DNA of 64,000 nucleotides from Sinorhizobium meliloti 4H41 (GCF_000375585.1 NZ_AQWP01000001.1:880761-944760), one strand, 5' to 3'; shown: positions 1 through 8,817, numbered from the stretch's first letter. Made by a program: numbers and translations. The notes: generated by a model from the sequence alone, not told the origin.

Positions 1-636
1 GACCTATGCGGAAAACCTCTGGCTCTTTTCACCCTGCTCTTCGGCATCATCATCGTTCCCGGCATGGACATGGTTTTCGTCCTCGCCAATGCGATGACCG
101 GCGGGCGCGCTTCCGGGCTTTCCGCAACGGCCGGAATCGTGGCAGGCGGCGTGCTGCACACGCTCTATGCAGCCCTTGGCGTCAGCGTCGTCCTGCATCT
201 GGTGCCCCAGCTCTTCAACCTGCTGCTCGCTGCCGGCGCGGCCTATATCGCCTGGATCGGTTTTTCGCTCCTGCGCAGTTCCATCACCATCAGCGGCGTC
301 GAAGGAGGGGCACGGCTGTCGCGTTGGGCGAGTTTTCGGCAGGGCGCCCTGACGAGCCTGATGAATCCCAAGGCCTATCTCTTCATGCTTGCGGTCTACC
401 CGCAGTTCCTCAAGCCGCAGTTCGGCCCGGTGTGGTCCCAGGCGGCCGTCATGGCCGTGATGATCGCGCTGACGCAGCTTGCGGTCTATGGCGGGCTTGC
501 ACTTGCCGCCGGGCGCGGGCGTGATTTCCTCGTGGGCAGCCCCGGTGCCACGGTGACCATCGGCCGGCTCGCCGGTCTCCTCCTCGTCGTCATCGCCATC
601 TTCACGGTATGGCACGGCTGGAGCGGGGCTGTTTGA
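1..636 (+). CDS. LysE/RhtB family amino-acid exporter (5' end outside window)
   Basis: Inner-membrane efflux protein of the LysE/RhtB family, which exports amino acids or related metabolites; the substrate cannot be read from sequence. The frame is open from base 1 and 211 residues are visible. The family is usually about 205-215 residues, so only a few N-terminal residues and the start codon are missing. The typical N-terminal motif is present (IIIVPGMDMVFVLAN), followed by glycine/alanine/leucine-rich hydrophobic blocks over most of the chain and the family-typical LMNPKAYLF near residue 120. It ends with TGA at 634-636. It is followed by about 200 bases without a gene before a cytochrome gene, with no sign that the two are cotranscribed. 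Confidence 0.85.
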   Translation, partial: DLCGKPLALFTLLFGIIIVPGMDMVFVLANAMTGGRASGLSATAGIVAGGVLHTLYAALGVSVVLHLVPQLFNLLLAAGAAYIAWIGFSLLRSSITISGVEGGARLSRWASFRQGALTSLMNPKAYLFMLAVYPQFLKPQFGPVWSQAAVMAVMIALTQLAVYGGLALAAGRGRDFLVGSPGATVTIGRLAGLLLVVIAIFTVWHGWSGAV

Positions 637-836
637 GACTCCGTCAAGTATAAAGATGAGTTCTGCTATCATATTTGAATATGTGAAGGCGTCGCCGCGC
701 AGCCAGGTATTGCGTGGGGAATTGTGCTGAATCGACAAGCACATCAATAAAAAGTTACTTCCGTAGAAAACCCAAAATGCCATCATGCCGGCGCTTGAAC
801 ACCACGCCGCGGAAGCGGGTCAGACCGGAGAACATG

Positions 837-1283
837 ATGAAGATACGAGCTCTTATGCTTGCCGCAGCCCTGGCGGGCCTGGGCGTGACCGCCGTGACGG
901 CGGCTGACGAGCCGCAGGCGGTGCGTCAGCAGCTGATGAAAAAGGTGGGAAAGGCCACGGGCGAACTCAGCGGCATCGCCAAGGGTGAAAAACCTTATGA
1001 CGCCGAGATCGTCAAAGCATCTCTGGCGACGATAAGCGAGACGGTGAAGGTCTTCCCGGATCACTTCCCGGCCGGCTCCGAGACGGGAATGGAAACCGAA
1101 GCGAGCCCGAAAATCTGGGAGAACATGGAGGACTTCAAGGAAAAGGCCGCCAAGCTCGGCGGTGACGCCGAAAAGATCCTTGCCCAACTGCCCGCAGATC
1201 AGGCCGGTGTCGGCGCCGCGCTCGGCATTCTGGGAAAGGACTGCAGCAGCTGTCATGAGACCTACCGCCTGAAGAAGAATTGA
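837..1283 (+). CDS. Class II c-type cytochrome (c'/c556-like), periplasmic
   Basis: Monohaem cytochrome c of the four-helix c'/c556 class, 148 residues. An N-terminal signal peptide (about residues 1-22, cleavage near AVTAAD) sends it to the periplasm. The single haem site CSSCH is at residues 136-140, almost at the C-terminus, which is diagnostic for class II cytochromes. ATG codons lie at 834 and 837; the GGAG at 827-830 is spaced better for 837. The role could be electron transfer or gas binding; the sequence does not say which. A di-haem class I cytochrome follows 122 bases downstream on the same strand, so the two may act in one periplasmic electron chain. Maturation would need the cycHJKL system encoded later in the window. 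Confidence 0.88.
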   Translation: MKIRALMLAAALAGLGVTAVTAADEPQAVRQQLMKKVGKATGELSGIAKGEKPYDAEIVKASLATISETVKVFPDHFPAGSETGMETEASPKIWENMEDFKEKAAKLGGDAEKILAQLPADQAGVGAALGILGKDCSSCHETYRLKKN

Positions 1284-1405
1284 CGATCAGACGGTCCTTC
1301 CAATCCGTTTCGAACCGCGCCGGTTCGCCGGCGCGAGCTCTCCGCAAGCAGGTCGAAAAGCCCTCCGGCCGTTGTCATCCGCATTCGTGATCTCAAGAGG
1401 AGCCC

Positions 1406-2320
1406 ATGGGCCGGCGTGCGAGGTATCTGCTTTCTGGTCTGGTCCTGCTGGTGGTGGCGGGAGGGAGTCTCGCCTGGTGGCTGACCAAGCCCGATCGTTG
1501 GGACGCCGCTCATTGGGAGGGGCTCGGCGAGCCCGATCTTGCCAATGGCGAACGGATCTTCTGGGCCGGCGGCTGTGTCAGCTGCCACGCCGCTCCGGGC
1601 GCCAAGGACGACCAGAGGCTCGTCCTTGCCGGCGGCCGCAGTTTGAAGAGCCCTTTCGGCACCTTTTATCCGCCCAACATCTCCCCCGATGAAACCGTTG
1701 GCATCGGCAGCTGGACGCTTGCAGAGTTCGGCGACGCCATGACGCGCGGCGTCGGAAAGGACGGCGAGCATCTCTATCCCTCCTTCCCCTACGGCTCCTA
1801 TATCCGGATGACCGCGAAGGACGTGAACGACCTTTGGGGCTTCATGCAGACGCTGCCGAAGAGCGGCAATGCGACGCCTCCGCACGACCTGGCATTCCCC
1901 TACAATGTCCGCCAGGCGCTCGGCGCATGGAAGCTGCTGTATCTCAACGCTGAGCCGCGTACTCAGGTCAATACCGCCGACACCAAGCTCGCCCGCGGGC
2001 AATACCTCGTGGAGGGCCCTGGTCATTGCGGCGAATGTCACACGCCGCGCGATGCGCTTGGCGGCTTCGAGGAGGGCCGGTGGCTCACCGGCGCACCCAA
2101 TCCCGAAGGCGAAGGCCGAATTCCCGACATCACGCCGTCTTCGAAAAGCATCGGGGGCTGGAGTGCATCCGACATCGCCTCCTATCTCGAAACCGGCTTC
2201 ACGCCGGATTTCGACACGGTCGGCGGCTCGATGGTCGAGGTCCAGAAGAACATGGCGGAGCTGCCGGCCTCCGACCGCGATGCGATCGCGGCCTACCTCA
2301 AGGCGCTGCCGGCGCTGTAA
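1406..2320 (+). CDS. Di-haem class I cytochrome c, membrane-anchored
   Basis: A 304-residue cytochrome with one N-terminal hydrophobic segment (about residues 7-26) followed by two class I cytochrome domains. Haem sites are CVSCH at residues 57-61 and CGECH at 208-212. The spacing and the GGR.L.SPFGTFYPPNIS-type stretch after the first haem resemble the cytochrome subunits of periplasmic quinoprotein or flavoprotein dehydrogenases, so it probably passes electrons from such an enzyme to the respiratory chain. No dehydrogenase subunit is adjacent. The PQQ enzyme gcd lies 2.4 kb away on the other strand and uses ubiquinone directly, so it is not an obvious partner. The start ATG at 1406 has a strong AAGAGGAG ribosome site at 1395-1402. 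Confidence 0.88.
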   Translation: MGRRARYLLSGLVLLVVAGGSLAWWLTKPDRWDAAHWEGLGEPDLANGERIFWAGGCVSCHAAPGAKDDQRLVLAGGRSLKSPFGTFYPPNISPDETVGIGSWTLAEFGDAMTRGVGKDGEHLYPSFPYGSYIRMTAKDVNDLWGFMQTLPKSGNATPPHDLAFPYNVRQALGAWKLLYLNAEPRTQVNTADTKLARGQYLVEGPGHCGECHTPRDALGGFEEGRWLTGAPNPEGEGRIPDITPSSKSIGGWSASDIASYLETGFTPDFDTVGGSMVEVQKNMAELPASDRDAIAAYLKALPAL

Positions 2321-2343
2321 ACCGGAGCGACCCGCGGCCTCCG

Positions 2344-2847
2344 TCACCCGAGTCTCTGCAGGTAGCGCATGCCGGTTACCGGGCGCGGTACGAAACGCTC
2401 GGACTCGTAGAAACGGTGGGCCTGGAAGTTTCCGGTGGCGGCACTGACCGAGAGGTAATCGCAGCCCGCCATTTTCGCCTGCTCGCGAGCCTTGGCCACG
2501 AGGTGGCGCCCGATGCCGGTGCCGCGGTGACCGGGGCGTACGAAGAGGTGGTGCATTTCCATGCCGCGGGCACCTTCGGCCGCCCGGTATTGCGGGACGA
2601 GAATGGCATAGCCGATCAACGCGCCGCCGGCTTCGGCGACCAGCGCCGTGATCCAGGGCGTGCGTCCGAAGAGATCCCGCTCGAGCTGTTCGGGCGTGAC
2701 CGTTGCGGCATCGCCGTGATGGGCGGCAAGCTCGGCGACCATCTCGCGCAGTTCGGCGAGATCGCGTGGCTTGGCGCAACGGATCGTCACCATCGGCGCA
2801 CGGGCCGACGGAACGGGCTGAAGGGTAGGGGTGACGGTCTGCAGCAT
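2344..2847 (-). CDS. GNAT-family N-acetyltransferase
   Basis: A 167-residue protein with one Gcn5-related acetyltransferase domain starting at about residue 20. The acetyl-CoA loop is clear as HLFVRPGHRGTGIGRHLV, followed by a helix and the C-terminal NFQAHRFYES.RFV pattern typical of the fold. The acceptor substrate is unknown; members of this fold modify small molecules, antibiotics or proteins. The start ATG at 2847 is supported by an AGGAG at 2854-2858 on the coding strand. The gene converges with the di-haem cytochrome gene, with 23 bases between the two stops, and lies downstream of the merR terminator, so it probably has its own promoter in 2915-3036 or starts within the hairpin region. 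Confidence 0.85.
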   Translation of the reverse strand: MLQTVTPTLQPVPSARAPMVTIRCAKPRDLAELREMVAELAAHHGDAATVTPEQLERDLFGRTPWITALVAEAGGALIGYAILVPQYRAAEGARGMEMHHLFVRPGHRGTGIGRHLVAKAREQAKMAGCDYLSVSAATGNFQAHRFYESERFVPRPVTGMRYLQRLG

Positions 2848-2888
2848 TCTCGGCTCCTAATGGTTCTCTTCCGCCATCAGGTGCCGTG

Positions 2889-2914
2889 AAAAACAAAAGC
2901 CGCCTGATGGCGGC
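2889..2914 (-). terminator. Rho-independent terminator of the merR gene
   Basis: On the minus strand a 6-bp GCCGCC/GGCGGC stem (2899-2914, loop of four bases) is followed at once by TTTTGTTTTT (2898 down to 2889). It lies about 120 bases beyond the merR stop and just upstream of the acetyltransferase gene, so it separates the two leftward genes. Confidence 0.75.
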
Positions 2915-3036
2915 CTTGTTGAATATGATCAGCAGGCCGCTCCTATCGGAACAGCCAAAAATATACGCTGGAAATGGGCGCGTTCTTGATCATGCGCGTA
3001 GATTGTCCAAATCCCGGAATTTGTCAACGAGGAATT

Positions 3037-3450
3037 TCAATGCTCTTTTCCGCACAGCGAGTGGTCGGCAAGCGCGCGGATCACATGGCAATCGCCGATC
3101 GTGTGATCGCCATGGCAGGCGACGATGCGCTCGAGCTCATGCTCCAGCCTTCTGAGCCGGGCGATTTTTTCCCGCACGGAGGCAAGATGCTCGGTCGCGA
3201 TGCGGTCCGCCTCGCCGCAGGGGCGTTCCGGATGTTCGCTCAATGCCAGAAGGTCCCGGATCGCCTCAATCGAAAGTCCGAGGTCGCGTGCGTGGCGGAT
3301 AAAGGCGAGCCTTTCGAGCTCGTGCTTTTCATAGCGCCGCTGATTGCCCTCCGAGCGCTCCGGCGCCGCGAGCAGACCCATCTGCTCGTAATAGCGGATG
3401 GTTGGGATTTTTACGCCCGTCCGACGGGAAAGGTCGCCGATCGTGTACAT
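3037..3450 (-). CDS. MerR-family metal-responsive regulator, ZntR-like
   Basis: A 137-residue DNA-binding regulator with the MerR winged helix at the N-terminus (IGDLSRRTGVKIPTIRYYE), a dimerisation helix at about residues 80-112 and a C-terminal metal loop. The ligand pattern Cys78, Cys112, His116, Cys121 reproduces the C79/C115/H119/C124 spacing of Escherichia coli ZntR; an extra Cys133 follows. I infer a Zn(II)/Cd(II)/Pb(II)-type sensor rather than a Cu(I) sensor. A perfect 6-bp dyad at 3523-3537, 73 bases upstream, could be its operator. No metal exporter is next to it. The divergent gene is a beta-lactamase, which is an unusual partner. It is followed by a strong terminator. Confidence 0.87.
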   Translation of the reverse strand: MYTIGDLSRRTGVKIPTIRYYEQMGLLAAPERSEGNQRRYEKHELERLAFIRHARDLGLSIEAIRDLLALSEHPERPCGEADRIATEHLASVREKIARLRRLEHELERIVACHGDHTIGDCHVIRALADHSLCGKEH

Positions 3451-3517
3451 GCGATGGCCCAGTGCTCCAACATTTTGAAACTGCGTGTTTCCGGACGGAA
3501 ACCGTCACACCGCTTCC

Positions 3518-3546
3518 TTATCCTCTAGTCTCTAGAGCTTTATATG
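3518..3546 (+). promoter_or_regulatory. Candidate MerR-type operator/promoter
   Basis: CTCTAG and CTAGAG (3523-3528 and 3532-3537) form a perfect 6-bp dyad with a 3-base spacer between the divergent merR and bla genes. On the plus strand it sits between a weak -35-like TTATCC (3518-3523) and a -10-like TATATG (3541-3546), the layout expected of MerR-controlled promoters. Direction and target are inferred. A second perfect dyad, GGAATA-A-TATTCC, lies at 3673-3685 closer to bla. Confidence 0.45.
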
Positions 3547-3739
3547 GACAGGGACCTGCCGTCGATCAAGCCTTGAAAGCGGCATCCGGGGCTCGTTCCG
3601 TGTCGAAGAGCGCAGCTTCGGGCACAAGCCCGCCGCAATCGCCCCTTAGCGATTCGATCATCGGAAGCGACAGGAATAATATTCCAGATCAATAATTTAG
3701 CTATGTCTCGGCGCTTGAGCCGCACAGACGGAGAAAGAC

Positions 3740-4630
3740 ATGCCTTTGCACATAACCCGCCGAGCAATGCTGGCCGCGTCGGCCATGCTCTATCCGGCAT
3801 TCGTGCTCGGAACGCCCGCGCTTGCGGCCGGCGCGGCGGAGGATGACGTCACGGAACGGCTTCGCCGGCTTGAAGAGCGCACCGGCGGACGCCTCGGGGT
3901 TGCCGTGCTCGATACCGAGACCAACATCTCGTTCGGGCACCGGGAGGCCGAGCGTTTCGCCATGTGTTCGACCTTCAAGGCGCTTGCGGCGGCTTGCGCG
4001 CTGGCACGCGTCGATCGCGGGGAGGAAAAGCTCGACCGGCGGATCACCTTCGGCAGGGAGGTCCTGCTGCCTCACTCGCCGGTGACGGAAAAGCATGTGG
4101 GTGGCAACGGCATGACGGTCGCGGAACTCTGCGAGGCGGCGATCACCATCAGCGACAATGCCGCCGGCAACCTGCTGCTCGAAAGCTTTGGGGGTCCCGA
4201 GGGCCTGACGTCCTGGCTGCGCTCGATCGGCGACGAGACCACGCGGCTCGACCGAACGGAGCCCGAGCTGAACGAGGCCAGGAAGGGCGATCCGCGCGAC
4301 ACCACCACACCGGCCGCCATGCTCGACACACTCGGGAAATTGGTCCTGGGTCCGGTCCTCTCGCAAGAAGGGCGCCAGCAGCTCATCGACTGGCTGGTTG
4401 CGAACAAGACCGGCGATGCGCGGCTACGGGCGGGCCTGCCCAAGGACTGGCGGATCGGAGACAAGACGGGAACGAGTATGACCGGTGCCGTTTCGGATAT
4501 CGCCGTCGCCTGGCCGCAGGGCCGTGGTCCGATCCTGATCTGCGTCTACATGGGCGAGGCCAAGGCGCCGCTCGACGACCTGAACCCTGTCTTCGCCGAT
4601 ATAGGCAGTATCGTCGCCGGCATGGCCTGA
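3740..4630 (+). CDS. bla: Class A beta-lactamase
   Basis: A 296-residue periplasmic serine beta-lactamase that hydrolyses beta-lactams. All class A motifs are present: S77-T-F-K80 (Ambler S70-x-x-K73), S138-D-N (Ambler SDN loop), E174-x-x-L-N (omega-loop Glu166/Asn170) and K242-T-G (Ambler KTG). The N-terminus has a twin arginine (ITRRAMLAAS) before a hydrophobic stretch, suggesting Tat export. Cysteines 76 and 131 could pair as in the TEM-type disulphide. The ribosome site GGAG at 3730-3733 supports the ATG at 3740. Chromosomal class A enzymes are common in rhizobia; the substrate range cannot be read from sequence. The divergent merR-type gene and two palindromes upstream suggest regulated expression. 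It converges with gcd across a palindromic repeat. Confidence 0.92.
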   Translation: MPLHITRRAMLAASAMLYPAFVLGTPALAAGAAEDDVTERLRRLEERTGGRLGVAVLDTETNISFGHREAERFAMCSTFKALAAACALARVDRGEEKLDRRITFGREVLLPHSPVTEKHVGGNGMTVAELCEAAITISDNAAGNLLLESFGGPEGLTSWLRSIGDETTRLDRTEPELNEARKGDPRDTTTPAAMLDTLGKLVLGPVLSQEGRQQLIDWLVANKTGDARLRAGLPKDWRIGDKTGTSMTGAVSDIAVAWPQGRGPILICVYMGEAKAPLDDLNPVFADIGSIVAGMA

Positions 4631-4696
4631 GGCCTGTTGAGATTCCGGCCGCCCGTTGTTTGATCGCCTCATCTCTGTGACAAGCACAGAGATGAG
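4631..4696. repeat. Intergenic palindromic element (copy 1) between convergent genes
   Basis: Perfect 12-bp inverted repeat CTCATCTCTGTG/CACAGAGATGAG (4668-4679 and 4685-4696, 5-base loop) preceded by a GC-rich lead (GGCCT..GAGATTC.GG). It lies between the stops of bla and gcd. A related element with a different but still self-complementary stem lies at 28649-28720. It may act as a bidirectional terminator and looks like one member of a dispersed repeat family. Confidence 0.7.
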
Positions 4697-4746
4697 ATTG
4701 CAGTCCTCCGGACGCCCATGCGGGCGCGCGCATTCCGGCTCGTGCG

Positions 4747-7080
4747 TCAGGGCAGCGTATAGGCGATGACATAGTCGCCCGGCTTGGTGCCGACCGAACC
4801 GTGTCCGCCCGCAACGATGAGCACATATTGTTTGTCGCCGACCGTATAGGTCATCGGCGTCGACTGGCCGCCGGCAGGAAGCCGTGCTTCCCAGAGCTGC
4901 TCACCCGTGGTCAGGTCGTAAGCCCGGAAGTAATTGTCGACCGCGGCACCCAGGAAAGCGAGACCGCCCTTGGTTATCATGGGTCCTCCGATGCCCGGTA
5001 CGCCCAGCTTGAAGGGCAGCGGCAGCGGCGTCATGTCGTAGACCGTGCCGTTCTTGTGCTTGTAGGCGATCTTGCCGGTTCTGAGATCGGCGCCTGCGAC
5101 ATAGCCCCATGGCGGGGCCTGGCAGGGAATCCCGAGCGGGCCGAGGAACGGACCCATAAAGACCCCGTAAGGTGCGCCTTCATTGCGGTTGAGGCCCTGT
5201 TCGCTACCCTTTTCGCCCTCGCCCTTCGGGGCGATCTGGTCGCGCGGAACGAGCCGCGAGGTGAAGGCGAGATAGGTCGGCATCCCGAACATCACCTGGC
5301 GTTCCGGGTCCACGGCGACAGAGCCCCAGTTGAAAGTCCCGAAATTTCCGGGATAGACGATCGTCCCCTCGAGGGAAGGCGGCGTGTAGCGCCCCTCGTA
5401 TTTCAGCGATCTGAATTCGATACGGCACGCAAGCTGGTCGAACATGCTGATCCCCCACATGTCGCGCTCCATGAGCGGCGGGGGCATGAAGGTGAGGCCC
5501 GAGACGGGCTGGGTAGGCGCAGTAAAATCCTCTGGGATCGCGCCGCCGGGCGCCGGTACTTCCTCGATCGGGATAATCGGCTCCCCGTTTCGCCGGTCGA
5601 GCACATAGATGTCGCCCTGCTTGGTCGGTCCGACGAGTGCCGGCACGACGGTCCCGTCCTCTCTCGTGATGTCGAGCAGGGCGGGTTGCGCGGGCACGTC
5701 CATGTCCCAGAGGTCGTGATGCACCGTCTGCCGTACCCAGCGCACCGCGCCCGTGTTGATGTCGAGGGCGACGATGGAGGAGGAATATTTCTCCACATGC
5801 TCGCTGCGTCCCATGCCGAGCTGGTCGGGTACCTGGTTGCCCATGGGAATGTAGACGAGGCCGAGCCCCTCGTCATAGCTGAAGACCGACCAGCTGTTTG
5901 GCGAATTGGTGGTGTAGGTTTCACCCGGAGGCAGCGGCGTCGTCACGTCCGGATTTCCGCTGTCCCAGTTCCAGATGAGGGCGCCGGTGTTGATGTTGAA
6001 GGCGCGGATCACGCCCGACTGCTCCATGGTCGAATAGTTGTCGTTGACGGCACCGCCGATGATGATCTTGTCGCCGACGGCGACCGGCGGCGACGTCGAA
6101 TAATAATAGCCGGCCGGGTTGTACTTCATGTCCTGCTCCAGATGCAGGACCCCGTTAGCGGCGAAGCTGGTGCACACCTCTCCATTCGTCGCGTCGAGCG
6201 CGATCAGGCGGGCGTCGGACGTCGGCAGATACACCCGTTCGGCGCAGGGGCTGCCGGGCGCCGCGGCCGGATCGGCCCAATAGGTGACACCGCGGCAGGT
6301 CTGGTGCTGACGGTCCGGGTTCATGCCGGAATTCGAATCGTACTTCCACTTCTCCTGGCCGGTGGCGGCGTCGAGCGCGATCGCCCAGTTGTGCGGTGTG
6401 CAGACATAGAGCGTGTCCTTCACCTTCAGCGGCGTCACCTGGTAGGTGGTTTCGCTGACGTCCTCCGGCAGCTTCACGTCGCCGGTCTGATATTGCCATG
6501 CCACCTGGAGGTTCGAGACGTTCTCCGGGCGGATCTGGTCGAGCGGGGAATAACGCTGGCCGAAGGGCGTGCGCCCGTATTGGTGCCATTCGCCCGGCGG
6601 CACGTTGCCCCCGAGATTCGGGTTTGCCACGACCTCGCCCGGCAGATCGCCCCTGATGTCGTGGGGGTCCTGTGTCATCGAAAACAGCGCAACGCCGATC
6701 GATAGAAGGCTGGCCACGGCGAGCGGCCAGGCGCGCGCGCCGTATTGCTCGCCCGTGGGGCTGACGAAGCCGAGGGGGCGCCGTATCCAGGGTGTGAGCA
6801 ACCACAGCCCGAGCAGGATAATCACGCCGCCGCGAGGCCCGAGCTGCCACCAATCGAATCCCACCTCCCAGACCGCCCAGGCAAGCGAGCCCAGGACGAC
6901 CAGCGCATAGACCCAGAGCGCGGCGGCGCGTCGGCGAAAGAGCAGAAACGCGGTGAGCAGGAAGCCCAGGCCAGCGACGAGGTAGTAAGGGCTGCCGCCG
7001 AGCAGCAGGAGCCGCGTTCCGCCCGCACCGAGGGCGAGGCCGATCACGGCAAAGACGATGGCGGTCAGGACGATGAGCAT
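4747..7080 (-). CDS. gcd: PQQ-dependent membrane glucose dehydrogenase
   Basis: Quinoprotein that oxidises glucose to gluconolactone on the periplasmic face and passes electrons to ubiquinone. It is 777 residues long, close to the usual 780-800. The first 140 residues hold about five membrane segments (from MLIVLTAIVFAVIGLALGAG onward), followed by a large eight-bladed beta-propeller PQQ domain beginning near GEWHQYGRTPFGQRYSPLDQ. The C-terminal part (GVPGIGGPMITKGGLAFLGA) matches this subfamily. The open frame extends 71 codons further upstream, but the ATG at 7080 has a GGGAG ribosome site and begins the first membrane helix, so I chose it. No pqq biosynthesis genes are in the window, so cofactor must come from elsewhere. 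gcd is known in S. meliloti. Confidence 0.94.
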   Translation of the reverse strand: MLIVLTAIVFAVIGLALGAGGTRLLLLGGSPYYLVAGLGFLLTAFLLFRRRAAALWVYALVVLGSLAWAVWEVGFDWWQLGPRGGVIILLGLWLLTPWIRRPLGFVSPTGEQYGARAWPLAVASLLSIGVALFSMTQDPHDIRGDLPGEVVANPNLGGNVPPGEWHQYGRTPFGQRYSPLDQIRPENVSNLQVAWQYQTGDVKLPEDVSETTYQVTPLKVKDTLYVCTPHNWAIALDAATGQEKWKYDSNSGMNPDRQHQTCRGVTYWADPAAAPGSPCAERVYLPTSDARLIALDATNGEVCTSFAANGVLHLEQDMKYNPAGYYYSTSPPVAVGDKIIIGGAVNDNYSTMEQSGVIRAFNINTGALIWNWDSGNPDVTTPLPPGETYTTNSPNSWSVFSYDEGLGLVYIPMGNQVPDQLGMGRSEHVEKYSSSIVALDINTGAVRWVRQTVHHDLWDMDVPAQPALLDITREDGTVVPALVGPTKQGDIYVLDRRNGEPIIPIEEVPAPGGAIPEDFTAPTQPVSGLTFMPPPLMERDMWGISMFDQLACRIEFRSLKYEGRYTPPSLEGTIVYPGNFGTFNWGSVAVDPERQVMFGMPTYLAFTSRLVPRDQIAPKGEGEKGSEQGLNRNEGAPYGVFMGPFLGPLGIPCQAPPWGYVAGADLRTGKIAYKHKNGTVYDMTPLPLPFKLGVPGIGGPMITKGGLAFLGAAVDNYFRAYDLTTGEQLWEARLPAGGQSTPMTYTVGDKQYVLIVAGGHGSVGTKPGDYVIAYTLP

Positions 7081-7311
7081 CAAGTAGAACTCCCGAGTTG
7101 AGGACGTGCCGTGGGCACGACTGATTCCGCGGGCAGGCCCGGCCGGGCCTGGAGGAGAATGCGCATTGCCGACGACGAAGGCGCGGCTCCGTGCGGAGCC
7201 CGGTCGGTGCGCTATTTCGAAGTTAACGCAAAACGCGTGCCTTTCAATGGCCACAATCCGACTGAGACCGAGATTGTCGGCGCATGGTCGCATGACGATC
7301 GACAGGGAGTG

Positions 7312-8817
7312 TCAGGTGCCGCAGAAGGTTTGGAGCACTTCCTCGCCCGGCTTGGGTGGCGCGGCGTAGGCTTCGCGGCCCGGCTGGTCCTCATAGGGAC
7401 GGGAGGTCACCTCGACGAGCGCTTCGAAGAGCGAGAAATCCGCGTCTTGCGTTGCCGCAACGATCGCCTGTTCTACCCGGTGGTTGCGCGGAATGAAGGC
7501 GGGATTGACGGCGCGCATCGCGGCAGCACGTTCGCTCGCCGGCTGCGGTTCGCGTTCGAGCCTTCGGCGCCAATCCCCGAGCCAGGGTGAGAGTGCCTGC
7601 GGTTCTTCGAAGAGGCTTGCAAGCTCCGTATCGGCGGCCGCGTTTTCCGCGGATGCCGCCAGCCGGCGGAAGCTGAGAGTGAAATCGGCTTTCCCGTTCT
7701 GCATGAGCGTCAGCAGCGACTGAACGAGGTCGAGATCCTCGTCTTCGTCCGTGAACAGGCCGATCTTGCGCCGCATGCCGCCGAGCCAATGGTTCTGGAA
7801 GATACTCCCGTATTCGCCAAGAGCGTCGTTGGCGAGGTTCACGGCCGTGTCCGCCACGGGATCGAACAGCGTCACCAGCGTCTCGGCGAGGCGGGCGAGG
7901 TTCCACTGACCGATCGCCGGCTGGTTGGCATAGGCATAGCGGCCGAACTGATCGATCGAACTGAATACCGTTTTCGAATCGTAAACGTCCATGAAGGCAC
8001 AGGGGCCGAAATCAATCGTTTCGCCCGAAATCGTCATATTGTCGGTATTCATCACCCCATGGATGAAGCCGACATGCAGCCAGCGCGCGATCAGTGCAGC
8101 CTGACGCGCCGCGACCGCCTTGAAGAGCGCGAGATAGGGCTTCTCATCCTTCTTCAGCTCCGGATAATGACGGTCGATCACATAATCCGCGAGCGTCCTT
8201 ATCGACTCCATGTCGCCGCGTGCCGCGAAGAACTGGAACGTGCCGACACGAATGTGGCTTGCCGCGACCCGGGTGAAGACGGCGCCCGGCAGGATCTGTT
8301 CGCGGTAGACGGGCTGACCCGTAACCGTGGCAGCCAGCGCACGGGTCGTCGGCACGCCGAGCGCGTGCATCGCCTCGCTGACGATATATTCGCGTAGGAC
8401 CGGCCCGAGCGCCGCCCGTCCGTCGCCGCGGCGGGAGTAGGGTGTCTGGCCGGCTCCTTTGAGCTGGATATCGCGTCGCCGTCCGCCGGCGTCGGTCACC
8501 TCTCCGAGCAGGATGGCACGTCCGTCGCCGAGCTGCGGCACGAGAGCGCCGAACTGGTGGCCCGCATAGGCCATGGCGAGCGGTTCGGCACCTTCGGGGA
8601 CGAGATTACCCGAAAAGATCGCCGCGCCGTTGCGTTCGAGCGCTTCGGAGTCGAGCCCAAGCTCGACGGCCAGCGGACGGTTGAGCTTGATCAGCCACGG
8701 TTCCGCCACCGGCGTCGGCTCCACACGGGCGTAGAAATTGGCCGGCAGCCGGGCGTAGCTGTTGTCGAAGCGGAATGCGGTCATCTTTGAAATTGGCTGC
8801 GTTGGAACGGAACTCAT
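7312..8817 (-). CDS. selO: Protein adenylyltransferase SelO (YdiU family)
   Basis: Pseudokinase-fold enzyme that transfers AMP from ATP to protein hydroxyls and is linked to redox control in characterised members. The family core is clear: GHQFG..VPQLGDGRAILLGE, LKGAGQTPYSRRGDGRA, SEAMHALGVPTTRAL, and the catalytic-loop HGVMNTDNM followed by DFGPCAFMD. The chain ends in FCGT-stop, placing a Cys third from the end, the site where other SelO proteins carry Cys or selenocysteine. Start choice is uncertain: ATG at 8817 gives 501 residues and ATG at 8784 (MTAFRFDNSY) gives 490; neither has a good ribosome site. It lies 231 bases upstream of gcd on the same strand. Confidence 0.9.
   Translation of the reverse strand: MSSVPTQPISKMTAFRFDNSYARLPANFYARVEPTPVAEPWLIKLNRPLAVELGLDSEALERNGAAIFSGNLVPEGAEPLAMAYAGHQFGALVPQLGDGRAILLGEVTDAGGRRRDIQLKGAGQTPYSRRGDGRAALGPVLREYIVSEAMHALGVPTTRALAATVTGQPVYREQILPGAVFTRVAASHIRVGTFQFFAARGDMESIRTLADYVIDRHYPELKKDEKPYLALFKAVAARQAALIARWLHVGFIHGVMNTDNMTISGETIDFGPCAFMDVYDSKTVFSSIDQFGRYAYANQPAIGQWNLARLAETLVTLFDPVADTAVNLANDALGEYGSIFQNHWLGGMRRKIGLFTDEDEDLDLVQSLLTLMQNGKADFTLSFRRLAASAENAAADTELASLFEEPQALSPWLGDWRRRLEREPQPASERAAAMRAVNPAFIPRNHRVEQAIVAATQDADFSLFEALVEVTSRPYEDQPGREAYAAPPKPGEEVLQTFCGT

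Noticed and set aside
4801..6705. 634-codon open frame on the plus strand opposite gcd
   Set aside because: It is a GC-rich antisense shadow: the minus strand encodes a complete gcd with all motifs, while this frame gives an Arg/His-rich sequence with no family resemblance.
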